Source: Watersipora subatra
Taxonomy: Eukaryota; Bryozoa; Gymnolaemata; Cheilostomatida; Watersiporidae
DNA length: 64,000 nt
Reading direction: 5' to 3'
NCBI RefSeq assembly: GCF_963576615.1
Contig: NC_088717.1
Coordinates: 53,850,526 to 53,914,525, forward strand
Of the stretch, positions 23,076 to 36,300 are shown in pieces; the stretch's first letter is position 1, and each line of letters begins with the position of its first letter. The notes below the pieces were generated by a model. It had not been told where the DNA came from and did no database searches. It was given only the letters and a program-made list of their open reading frames with translations. A program made the position numbers and the translations under genes.

Positions 23076-26000
23076 TACAAGACAACTTGTCCGCAAAAAC
23101 TCACACAATTCACAACCCTGATGACAAATAGAAATGCAAGCGCTCAGAACATCTCCAAATGTCTGTTGTATCACATCGAACTGAAGTCAAGCAATGTATT
23201 TTATGAGGTACCAACTTTTTACAAGCAAAGCGCGGAGAAAAAACAATTATTAATATGATCAAAAGCAAACAGGTCTTGCAATTACTTATGTATATGGCAC
23301 TCGCATTCTGTCAATGAAAACAAAAGAATTCTAGTTAGTGATGTTAATAGATGTTTTTGGATTGAATCCAATGCAGGAGCTGACAATTACTAGACAAGGT
23401 TTTATAGAGTGTATTCATGTCATATGAATTTAATACAAATACGTTGTACTGCACTATACTTCATCTTGCTTTTCATTGTGTATTACTAAAGCTTCATATA
23501 CAAAATTAATGCTTTGCGGAACTACAATCAAAAGTGCTTTGTAATCACCATAAGGTTATATTATAACAGTTGCTATTGTAGACTAGCTGTACAATGATTA
23601 GCAATTGTCAGCCTATGCAAAAGATTATCGAGTAGTTACAACTCCAAAACCTGGACTACAAAGTTTCAAAATAGCGAAGAGATTTATTTTATTACATATA
23701 GTCAATAATTTTATACTGGTGTCTCGAAATGGCTGCACACATACAAATATCTATCTTAAATCAACAAGCCAAAGCTAAAAAACAGGCTTCATGTTTTGAT
23801 CTCATACACAGCCTGCCATGTCATCCTACTCGCTACTAACACAGACAAGTATAACAGGCCATCAATCTCTATCTAATGCTTTATCTGTCGCAAAAACCTT
23901 TTACCAGGCGTGCATAAACAGATTTATGGCATAGATGAGAATACGTAAAAAAATATAATTTCAGATAACGATACCTGTTACAACATGGCCGATGACAAAA
24001 TATCGATCAGTGATACGGATTGCTGTCTACACTTTTCAGTAGATAACTAGCACCCACCTGTTTTATGCCAGTTGTTCTCGACAATCCCATGAGCTAAGAG
24101 TAAGGGTACAAAATGGTAAATACAAATAAAACCTAGCAAGGAAACACCCCTGGCATAGGAACTGGTAAGTGAAGGACATTATGGGTAAGTGAAGGGCATT
24201 ATGGGTGAATGAAGGGCATTATGGGTGAGTGAATAGCCTTATGGGTGAATGAATAGCCTTATGGGTGAGTGAATGGCATTATGAGTGAGTGAATGGCATT
24301 ATGGGTGAATGAATGGCATTATGGGTGGGTGAAAGGCATTATGGGTGGGGGAAAGGCATTATGGGTGAATGAAGGGCATTATGGGTAAGTGAAGGGCATT
24401 ATGGGTAAATGAAGGGCATTATTGGTGAGTGAATGGCACTATGAGTGAGTGAATTGCATTATGGGTGAATGAATGGCATTATGGGTGAGTGAAGGGCATT
24501 ATGGGTGAGTGAAAGGCTTTATCGGTGAGTGAATGGCACTATGAGTGAGTGAATTGCATTATGGGTGGATGAATGGCATTATGGGTGAGTGAAGGGCATT
24601 ATGGGTGAGTGAAAGGCATGGGTGAATGAATGGCATTATGGGTGTAGTATTGAGTGTGTCAATCATAGATAAAAAGCTACACGGTTTTATCAGTGTAATC
24701 TGAAATTGTGTGTCAGTAGCTGATAATAATGTTATAAGTTTTTGGTTGATTGTAGTGCCAGCTAATTTGAGTCACAAATGACCACATTGACTGATTTGTA
24801 CTGCCAATTGATATTAAGCCCAAAATGCCTTCATCTTGATATTGATTATTAGCTCACGCTAGCTTAATTCACTTGAGGAAATAGATCTTCTGTGATTGGT
24901 TGTTGCAGCTGACTAATCATCTGCAAACTGTACAAGTTGAAACTGCGGTATAAACTTTTGGAATATTTTATGCAGTTAAAAATAAAACTTTTCAAAATTA
25001 ATTAACCGTTAGAGATTTTGACCCAATCTGCTCAATTATCAGCCACTGTACACTGTTTTTATCCCAAAGCCACATAATCAGATCATAACGAAGTTTCAAC
25101 GGAAGGATTGTGAAGGTAAACACTGATAAGGAACTGCTATTGTAAAAGTTTTGATACCGATCATTTTCTTTTGCTTCGTAAAAAATACACTATAGTAAAA
25201 TAAAATGTTAACAGGAAAAATCAACAAAGGAACAATCAACTGCTATAATGTTGCATGAAATGAGTGGTGACGATTTGCTAAGCTGTATAGGCCATATACA
25301 ACTGTACATTGATATTTAATGTATGAATGTAAGAAGACAACTCCACGTTAATACTCTTATGGCGACAATAGTGAGTGTGAGCAATAAAATATTTGCAAAT
25401 ACAGTAGTTGTATATATGACATAGCGAAGTCCATTCTGATATCTCATGCTCTACCCAGGATTACTTTGATAAACTTGCCAAGAGCTGTTTTCCTCGTCCA
25501 TTGCTTGCTACAAAAATAACAGAGTTGACACTAAACAATCGGCCACAAGAATAGATAGTGGTAATATAAAGTTTTATTAGCATTAACGTGAGCAATAATT
25601 TCATAATTTATAAATATAGCCTGTGCTCAAGGTATACGTGATGACACATACATGTGATATTAAATTGTTGAACAGTTATGGTAACTTTTGTATTGATTAG
25701 AGTGGCCAAAGGTATGGAGACAACTGAATAGGCTAGGCTCCATTTATAAGTAGTAGATAAGTGCATACGTATTGAAGTATTATTAAAATCCGAGGCCTGA
25801 GATGTTTACCAATAGTTTCAATAGTGTAGACTGCAATAATACTTGCCTTAGAGCAATGCATTCAGCGTAGGCTAGATTGGTATGGTAAAATGTTTATTGG
25901 TCTTAATGGCTTTTTTTGAGTTTTATTTTTATTGGATAAAGTAATTATTGTGTTGGTTGCATAAAATTATAATTTAATGTGGCACGGAGAAGATAACTCT

Positions 26001-27383
26001 AAGCTTATGGCTACACGAAGAACTAAGCACGCACTTATCACATCTTCGTTCAACAAAAGATATTCATAGATATTTTATCAAGCGTATGCAGAAGTGTGCG
26101 CATAGAGAATCCAACAGTACCTGGAATTACATCAGCTGACACAGGAAATATTAACTATCCTAAATGGAACAAACATGGTCAACGTGACCTCCGCACCATA
26201 CAGACAAACCTCGACTTACAAAATAACAAACATTTTCAGTACTGACAGTAATATAATCAGAGCCAAAAATTGGAGTATATAATATATTATAATAATGTAT
26301 TAATTATGTACTATAATTAATCTACTATAGTCGGAGCCACGAATGTAATTATGAATTCATTGTTATATACAAAATAAGTTTCAACATACAATGTCTGAAA
26401 TTTCTCCAAACCTAGCCGTATTATAAATCAGTACACATATGTATATGTAGTTAACCTTTGCATTGCTCAAGCAAAATCAACACCCTGGGCCTGAGATAAC
26501 TTGGAAATGGGTTTTTCCACCTGAACCTACGCCCGAGCGAACTCAGACTCATAGTTTCGCTTTGTTTTCACGTACTTTCGGCTGACGAAGAACTACGGAA
26601 TTTTTGTGACTTTTGTGGTATAGGATTTTAATATAATCCTGAAGTTTCAAGTCGATTGAACTATTAGTCCTTCAGATATAGCAAAAGTACCGACGACACT
26701 TTTATCTGTATGAGAAATTAAAAATGGCCGCCGACAGAACACTAGTTCTGTTTTCACTTCTATATTTCCATTTCACAAAGAATTACGGAACTTTGATCGC
26801 ATTTCCCAGTAAATGTTTTCAGCATAATTTATAAGTTGCAAGTCGATTAGACCATTATTTCTTCAGATATTGCCACTAGCGATACTCTTACTACATCCAG
26901 CAATGCACAGTGTTCAGTGCCGAATGTAGTAAGAGTAGTATCTGTGCTAAGTATCGTACAGAGGATCGCTAGTGTGCATTTCAGTGCTAGATGCAGTAGG
27001 AATTTTGCAATACGTTGTACATTCATGCCCAGCACATTTTCGTAAAAACTCATCACAGAACCAAGTATTGAGCTGACTTGCTGACTGAGATGTGAATGCT
27101 GCTTGAACTTGAGTGTGTGTGTGCAAACAAGTTGAAATGAGAATCTATATCGGTTTAACATAAAATGTTAATGAAAAAACAATACAAAGACCCTAATTTC
27201 ATAGAATGATATGGGAGTTAGAGCGATTAGTAAATGATAATTACTGAAGGCAATCAAAGCTAAAGCTGTGTACGTAATCCACTTCAGTTTTCAACTTTCA
27301 AACTCCATCGATAGTGATGAGAACTTTAGGCAATGTTGAGTAATAGTGAGATTACAATATAGGTGCTTGGAAAGCCAGCAGTG
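23076..27383. other. Intergenic stretch
   Basis: Between the secreted-protein gene (+) and the 3' end of the RRM/dsRBD-like gene (-) I see no supported gene. A possible AATAAA occurs only near 24125, so the 3' UTR may be long or may use a non-canonical signal. The stretch holds the 20-bp minisatellite and a direct duplication of about 120 bases (26560-26690 against 26750-26870, marked by 'aagtcgattga'). Confidence 0.6.
24163..24645. repeat. 20-bp minisatellite
   Basis: About 24 copies of a 20-base unit of the form 'gtgagtgaatggcattatgg'. Variation is concentrated at 'gtaagt/gtgaat/gtgagt' and 'aagg/atgg/atag'. Confidence 0.95.
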
Positions 27384-30300
27384 TCAGTTAATCCTCAGTA
27401 TTGACTTTATAGTCATGCGCAGTTGCGATACGCCTGCAGTTTCAAGTTTTGAAGAATGCGCATTCGTAGTATGCGTGAATTTCTGGGCTTCAGGTAATGC
27501 ACCATGGAAGTGAATACCGAGTAAACCACAGTCAGTGAAAAACACAGTTGCATTTAGTGTTTGCTGCGCATTAAAGAGCTGTAATGAATGCCCTGCAAAA
27601 TTACTGCATACTGCATGGCAATGATGCAGGGCAGTTTTAACGGGACACGACCCTACAACTAATACATGTATATGGTAGAGCAGCTTTATGAAACCTAACA
27701 ACTATGCGTAGAGCAACTAGACTTTTTACTCCAGGAATCTGCTAAGTTCAGCGCTTACCTTGCAAAGATTACTAAATGTCGTACGATCTAAGTAGGAATG
27801 CTTACCAGTAACTCGAAGTGACCCAGTCCGCCCTCCTGCTCCAACCACCGAAGTCCCTACTTTGCTTCTGTCTAACGGCTGATGCAGGGAACTTAGAGGC
27901 TTTCGGCGCGTGGATTGATTGATTTGAAGGTGCTGGAGAGGAGGCACTTGATTTGAGGACCTCCATTGTTGTTCCTCGGGTGCCTGAATATTCTGAACGC
28001 GCTGGAGGTGTGAACATTTGATTCGCTCTGAGGCTGAGATTCGTACAGGTGCTGACTTGGAGACAATCAGTGTATGCATAGGGTCAGGGATGACTGGGGC
28101 TGCCTTCCGGATAGAAGAGCTGGCATCGGCAGCGCGAGCTTGTTGTTTTTGATTTGCATATGTTCTGGGAGTAGCTTTGTTTGCGGGAGAACCCCTAGCT
28201 GTAGGTGGTTTTCTAGGAAACGAGTCATTTTGACCTACGATCATTTCGTCAGCACTACTTCCTGAACTGTAACCTGTTAAGATATCACACCAATGGTGCG
28301 AATAGAATAGAAGCCTCCTTGGCCATAGTGAGACAAACAACAACAAACCAAAATATGTCCGTGAAATGATGAGCAATAGGTGGAAGTAAAATTTATTTCA
28401 TTTCCTTATCCACACATATTATAGAGCATTTATATGGTTGACAGTATTTAAATGATTGTGGTCACTCACTTAATTATGTACAAATGTTGCCATTGTTAAA
28501 AAATTTCATTAAAAACTGGCAAAAAACTCATCGATCTTTTCTGAGTGTGTGTTATTTGAGGGCGGTAAACAGAGCATGTGCCTGTTACACGGGGAGACAT
28601 CCTGAGATTATTAAAAACAATACTTTGATTCAGCGGATGGTCAGGACTACTAATGCGACGGGCATAACTAAATCATGGCGGCGAGTGTTGCCATACAGTG
28701 TACCGATAAAAGACCAGAACTTCACCCTTTTTGGTTGCATTCAATACACATTAGCTAAAGAATAATTATATGTTAAATTGTAATACTATATTTTTAACAT
28801 GGCTATAAAATCTGATTTAGCTAACTCAACACTTATGAATGCGCAAACTATATTCGAATCCCCAAATGATCCTCGATCTAAAAATCATACCAAGTTACTT
28901 TGGCTTAAATCTCGACGTGTCAAAATAACCAAGCAAATTCTTGCAGCAGATATATGCGGTCAGCAATAAATTACGAAAAATGCATTTATTACCCCATCAG
29001 TCGCAATAAATATTACAGAGAAGACAACAATAGATTTTACATGCATAAAAAGAAACTGTTCTCCGAGCTACTACAGTAAACCTCATCGATAGACAGTTAA
29101 AAGTCGGTGAACCAATCAATACCCTACCAGTTTTTTATTCTTCAGACATCCTTGGACTTTCTACGAGTTTTACAGCAATTAACATGCAGTATTAGCAATC
29201 CCAAATCCACATCATCTACACAATGGAGACATAGTGTATATCTTTAAGGTATTAAGAGTTCATTGGCTCACAAGTACTTTTATGGTGTAAAATCTCACGG
29301 ATTAAGTTCACAAAATTTGTTTATTATTATTTTGAAATAAGGCCATAAAATGGATAAAATGCAATTAACAGCAATAGTTAAATAGTAAATATTTTAAAGA
29401 CTTGCTATGTAAGTCATTAGTGTTGAAATGGTCAGCCACCTCGGCTAATGACAGTGTCTATCACTCTCTCATCTGATATTTATTAGAGAAATCAGAGAAA
29501 TACTTATCCTAGTTTCAGGTCTACACGATGCGATAAATACGATTATTTGTCGTGAACAGCTTACCACTGGTTGTAGACTGGTGATCTATGACGAGATCAG
29601 GCATCAGACTGATAGACTTAGCTGAAACTACTGGAATGGGCGGAGAAGACTGGAGCACAGGCTTCACAGGGGGAGATATAGCTGACTGCTGGCTGCTATT
29701 ATAGGAGGGAGAAGAGGACTGTCCAAGAGACGTGTAGGAGGGTCGTGATGAAATCTTATCATCTCTGACTGATTGAGCTTCAACCTGAAAACAAAAGCCG
29801 TAATGTCACAGGTTGGCCATCTTGCATAAGAGCAACATACATATATATGTAGAGAATGGCAACTCCACATGGCCCTTCTAGTCAAGCTTTTAAAAGGTCA
29901 TGTCAAATTTTAAAATATTTTATCAAAAGATTTCAATATTGTTTATCATTCAAGACTTTGTCTATTGTTTTAGGTGATCTGACTGCCAGGATGTTTCAGG
30001 AGTAAGTTCGGCAAAACTCAATCAAAACACACAGAAGAAAAATATGTCTCCAAAAATAACTTCAGTAGTCTTGTTTCTTGTTTCTATCAACATATATTTT
30101 ATTTTGTATTTGCTCATGATCATTAATGTGAAACTTCAAATAACTTCAGATACACTCCTAAAGAGGTTTCAAACAATTTAAAGATAAATTGGTTAGAAAT
30201 TGTCACACCTTTGCTCTGGACGCTCTGCAAATATATAAATACATGATACTGATGAGACCCTATGCTTATCACTTATCTATATATATATATATTTCTCAAA

Positions 30301-33300
30301 GTTTGTCGTCGCATGTGTATTTGTAGGATTGATTGTCCAGCTATAGATCTTAAAATAAAGATTCCGTACCGAAGAAAATGCGATCCCGGACCCTGCCATT
30401 CACCAGTCTGACGCCTACCCACTAGACTACAGAAATTGAATTGCTAACCTGCAATTATAAGTCATGATATGAGAGCAAATACCTAACTGCTTTGCGTACG
30501 ATGCGGGTCATAGCGTAACGTCACGAGAAGCTGTTCGCTCACATTACTAAACGTACTGGCTGATAGCGCGCTGGCTAATAGCAAGCAACTCTCACTACTT
30601 CCTCATTGTTTATAAGACAAAACGCTTTGTTCATGATATGTAGTTTGATAGTTAGAAAGGCAAATGTTGTTATATGTTAAATACAAATCAATTTTCTGTT
30701 CAAAGAATTTTTTATTACCCGGGCAACGCTGGGTAACACAGCTAGTAAACAATAAGCGCAACTACTGATATCATTTTTGGAGAAGTCTGGACAAGTCCAT
30801 TTCTTTTGAACGTGTTAACTGTGATCAAGTTTTACCGATTTTAATCTTGAAACATCCTGGTACTCAGATCACCTGAAACCACAAACAAAACTTTAAATGA
30901 TAGAGAAATATCTATACCTTCTGATAAAATATTTCAAAATTTAACGTGAGTGGCCCTTTAAAGCAGCATGGACTAGATGAGCTAACAAGTTCAGTAAAAA
31001 GGTTTTATTTATCCAACCATTTAAGAAAGCGATATCATCTGTTGTTTGAGCTGATAAAACTCCTACCATAATGGCTAACAAAGAGGAATAGAGAAAGGAA
31101 ACACGCACGCACACCATGTAGTGAACTACACAGAGTTGAGCACACAAGGAGCAGACAACACAATACTTGACGAGTACACAGAAGGCAAGATATCCTTTGC
31201 ATTAAACTTATAATAAATACAACACGCATATCACAAAATCACTTTTAATATTACCAGCTCATCTTGATTACATCTGGGCTATCATGGGCCTACAAGTTGA
31301 ATAAACATATCAATATCGCAGTCTTTCTTAGTCTTCTTTCACATTTTTCCCCACTATATACTCTCAGCTACACTATAACCTGATACAGTATACGGTTTAT
31401 ATATGCGAGTAGCCCATTAGGTACACTATTTCTTTGTACAATGTACAGTTTGTATATGTTTGTAGCCTTATAAGTATACTATATAAAAATCCATCGTATA
31501 GTTTATATGTGAGTCTAGTGCCTTTAGAAGTACACAATAGATCAATATAGTGTACAGGTGTACGAATGTTTGGTTGTTGGGTTACAAGTTCAAACCACTA
31601 AATATGTCACAGCCATTGTTACTATAACAGCAAGAATTAAATCTACGTTTAGACCGATAGTTGAAATTACTATATTTTATTTCTAGAGATCAAAGCCTTC
31701 CTTCATACACAGAACCCTCAATCAAGTTAAGTTCTAGCTACAATTGTAGAGCATCTTAAATCTTTAATAGCAGTTGTTTTTTACATCTCAGGAAGTTACT
31801 TGTAATGAGTAAATTCTGAAAGACCAAAACATTCTGTGTGCCTCTAATCAGTTCCCAAAGGATAGTTTAGCGATGCTCACTGTTAATCTACATGCGTAGG
31901 ATTTCCATTACCGTTATCTTTATATAAAAATCTCAAAGTTTGTGTGTGTATGTGTGTGTATGTGTGTGTATGTGTGTGTATGTGTGTGTATGTGTGTGTA
32001 TGCGTGTGTATGTGTGTGTAGTTCGGTATGTCCAGCTACAGTTATTAAAATTCAGGATTGAAATATTCATTTCATGCTGGATTTAATCTCGAAACCTCCC
32101 GTTCACCAGGCAAATATCTTACCAATTAAGCTACGCGAGATTGATGGGTTTTTTGGGTAATATGTGAGTGAAAATGCGCACAGCATTACGTTACGGCACA
32201 ACAGCTTGCTGCGACGAATTTTATTAGTAAGTTTCGCGACACTAGCTTACTCAAATTAATTATTGGCAATGTGCCAGGCTAATGGCAAGCAACTACATTA
32301 CCTGTCAATTTTTATAAGCTGATTTTTAATACCCGTGCAACGCAGGGCATTCCGCTAGTCCTTCATAAAACGATAAGTGATTAATCAAATCTCCCACTCT
32401 CTTTTTGCTTATACTGACTGATCTCTGGCACTGATCTCTACACACTGATCTCTAGCAGCTATCAATTGACACAAAACTGAAGTCATTTCTATTTGGTTAT
32501 GGAGAAGTTGAACATTATTACATATAACCTACAGTGACATTGAATTAGTTAAATTAGTCTAGAACAAATTCGTGGTCAAACCTATTGAAGGTGCTTTCAG
32601 ATTCCCTCCCCATAGACCTCTAGGGTGTCCCTCCCCATTGACCTCTAGGATGTCAGTGAAAAATCAATACTGTATATATTTAAATATTTGAATGGAGACC
32701 GCAAAAAGCAATCAGCTAGGTCAATGTCTAGCTATACATTTAAAGTAACATTTAAAATGATATTCAATGGACACAATAATTATCCATTCATTACACTATA
32801 ACGTGCAGACAACTTCAACAAAACTTTTTTTAACATGTACTGAACATGTTCGGTAAATACTATAAACATAAATTGTTTCTAAAGATCCCAGGCAACAGGT
32901 TTTAATGATGCATTGATAGGCATACGCTTATCCACTGGCAATCAGGGCTCGACGACCTGGGTATCGCCCATTCAATGTACAAACTACCATAAATTTGTCA
33001 CACGTGTGAGTGGACACAATAGGAATCAGAACGGCAGATGTGTAGTTCCCATGCATATACTGATCATGGAAGCCCAAAATTCCCCGAACTTGCGAAAAAA
33101 AACAAAAAAACAGAAATGTTGCACATTTTTTTTGAGTGCTCTATATGTGTTCACAATAGTCAGCTAACAGGAGCTAACAGCTCAATGGATGCTGATTACA
33201 TGATCCAATTAGAACATGTTCCAGTACAAGGGTAAAGGTACGGACAAGCATGCCTTTTTTGTTAGTTCTGACCAAAATCAGGCAGTGAACGAAAAACACA

Positions 33301-36300
33301 AAATTATTCACCCGAAAACTCACAGAACTGTCAGAGATGTGCATACACACTGAAATTGTCGACGAAACATTTTTAATGGGCTAAACAAATAATTAGCGAT
33401 CGTGATTTTAGCAGCTTTTGCGATGGGTATAGTCCAAGACACGTATTACCACACAATAAAAGTACGAGCGCAATTCAACATAGTACATACGATGCATGGC
33501 TACAAATCATCTCTTTTTTTACTGATAACAATTTATTTTTTAGCAGCAAAAGTTCCGTTGTAAAAAGACTTGCCATCTTTAGCGCAATCAAGTCAGTTGC
33601 ATCATATTTACTACGGCAAATCGTGTTAGTACTTTTCTTGCGTGTGGCGTTATGTGCCTCGGACTATATAAATTATGAAAGCTGCTAGAATCGTGCTCGC
33701 GAATAAATTGTTAGCCAATTAAAAGCGTTTCGTAAACGATTTCGGTGGGCATGCACAGCTCTGACAATTCTGCGAATTTCGGGCGAATAATTCTGTGTTT
33801 TTCATTCATTTTGAGATTTCGATCAGAACCAACGAAAAAATCGGCGCGTGTGGAGGTACCTTAAGGTTTGTAACTTAAGATGCTGTACAAGACACGATGA
33901 TGCCAATACAGGAACAGAAGAAAAACGAGTTTCAACTCTGTCACGAAATTCGTAGTTTGGTCACATGACTATATCGCATAAAGAATTAGCAATGAGAATG
34001 GAGCCTACCAGCGTTATCTGAATTAACACTGGGAGGCTCTGGTCTATCAGTTGTTCCCCAATACTGGGAAACAACCATCTATCGGTTTTTCACAAACGCA
34101 TGCAATGTTTCATGAAAATCTCCCCGTTTTGTTTCAAATTACAGTGCTCCCTCGGGTTACGATGACCCTGTTATACAACTTTTTCACCCAGCGATGTAAA
34201 ACACGCTGATTTGTTCGCCATACAAAATCGTTTGAAATATTGTTCGCCATACAAAATCGTTTGAAACATTGTTCGCCGTACAAAATCAACAACAATTTCT
34301 CTCAAAATTAAAATTTGGCAGTCGGTGTGCTGATTACGTCGGAATAACAAGATCTCGCTTAGATCGGAGTTATTCATTATTAGTTCTTGTGAAAACGAAA
34401 CCAGAAACAGCGATAAAATTTTAGTGATGAAAAAATTGGAGTTCAGTAAAATAGTTGAAAATACATACTAAAACTTGGTATTACGTATGCGTTTAGCAAG
34501 CTAAATTTATTTAAGTCAAATTCAACGTTTATGCTATACGTCTGTCTCGAAGGTATGAACTCCCTACGGTAGGTACTGCACATACATTGTACATATTACA
34601 TTGCAATGTTACATTTTATTGCAGATCATAATCGCTAAATACACTAAAGTTACCGTAGGTAACTATAGTTACTAAGTTTAACATAGGCCTATTAATTTGT
34701 TACTAATTTTTAATGTGTACAGCATGTATATAAAACTTTTAGGATTTTTACCAGAGGGTGTTTGCCTTAGATATTTTCTATGGGTTTCTATACCTCGCTA
34801 TACGAAATTTTTGCCTTACAATGCAAACACTGAAACGGATTAAAGTCATACGACGAGGGGCCACTGAGTGGCTTGCAGCATCGCCTGACTATAATCAACC
34901 CTTGTAAAAGCTCTCTAGAATGTGGTCAGTAAGATATTTTATACTATTGTATAAAATTGCACAGTTGTCAATAAAATGGTCCATCTGTTCTAGAAGTACA
35001 CAATCTCGTTAAAGATTGACTAGCAACAAAATTCACATTACAGTTATTTGGTATCAAAAGATTCACCATGTCTTACTCTGTTGTGTTGTAGATGCAAAAT
35101 ATGTAAAAAATGTGATTACAAGCTCTTAAAAGCTTAAAAATGAACAGTTAATCGCAGCCATTATGAAAACGCAGTAGGTTGTCGTACACAATCCTATTAA
35201 AGATTAACAGATAGATGTACAAGGCAGCAGGCAATAAAAGCAGAGGAAAGTATCACACTAAATATTGCAGAGTCACCTTCACACCTCGTAGAGCATTAAA
35301 CAAAGATGCCAGAAGCAAAGTTGGGAAGACGTGGGAATATCAACAAAGGGTGAAAATATCTGCATGTACCAGCAACATGATATGTTGGGTACAAAGTTTT
35401 TCAGTAACTGACTAGCATTTGGAACACGTTTTATTGCCAGCAACAATAACCAAGATAGCTATTATTATAGCTAATAATATGCCTACTAGACATCTACATT
35501 CTTTGAAAACCTTTAAAATAGTGCAGAAATGGGTCAATTTTTGTATAATGAGCTCTATTTAGTACTTTTATAGATCTATCAACCAGTTTAATTCTAATTA
35601 CTTGTTAAAATGGCAAAGAAAGACTGTTCATCATTCACTGAAAACTGCTTTTAGTGACTACATTAAATCCTTTTACGGATTCGTTAGAACTAGATCAAAG
35701 TGAACGAATGTACAGCAGAGTGAAATTCTATATTACTGACCTTCTGAGAAAATGAGCTGTTGATGTTTGGGGCCTGCTGAAGCTCTACGACCCAAGGAAG
35801 TTGCAAGGCCAGCAATTCCTCACTTTGCTGTAAGGGCGTTATCCTTTCATTCCTCCTACTAACAGAAATCAGCATACACACAGCTGACCTCAAAATAGCA
35901 TCATCAATTGGTTTAATGTTTTGATTGGCACCTAATAACAGGCAGACCTGCAACCACTGAGCTGCAATCACAACAGTACCTGTTCTGGTCACAAGCTGAT
36001 GTGAAAGGATGCTGGCGGCTTTAAATTTATCCTTATACAGAGGTAAGCGATGAAGGTAAATATTTTCATGCTAGTACAAAATCAACATTTACCATGAGGA
36101 ATATAAACAGGGTTGCATGTCATAAGATTTTGATTGAGACAGTAGTCACTGCACACAAGACTCAACAGTACAGCAACCAGTGCAGCCACTACCAGTCTCA
36201 ATCCCTTTAAACATAAAAATCGTCAGCGCTTCCTATCCACACTTTGCTTTTCCTTATGCTGTTACAAGAAATACTGAATTAAAAGGTTACACTACCAAAT

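Larger units (their letters stand above)
31919..32361 (+). mobile_element. Helitron/Helentron-like non-autonomous element 2
   Basis: Begins 'tttatataaaaatctcaaag' with a 10-bp 'tgtgtgtatg' satellite (31940-32016). It ends 'acccgtgcaacgcagggc' (short hairpin) plus CGCTAG|T. It is related to element 1 across its length, including the reverse tRNA-like module. Confidence 0.65.

Noticed and set aside
26847..27161. 104-residue minus-strand frame
   Set aside because: Overlaps repeated 'tactacatccagcaatgc'-type sequence, shows no motif, and lies past the stop of the minus-strand gene.
28484..28765. 93-residue plus-strand frame next to an exon of the minus-strand gene
   Set aside because: No motif or splice partner seen; it lies inside an intron of the opposite-strand gene and is best treated as chance.
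36065..36240. Possible exon for a hydrophobic peptide (LRLVVAALVAVLLSL) on the minus strand
   Set aside because: The frame is open, but neither of its possible splice phases fits the neighbouring exons, and the intron to the next exon would be only 22 bases.
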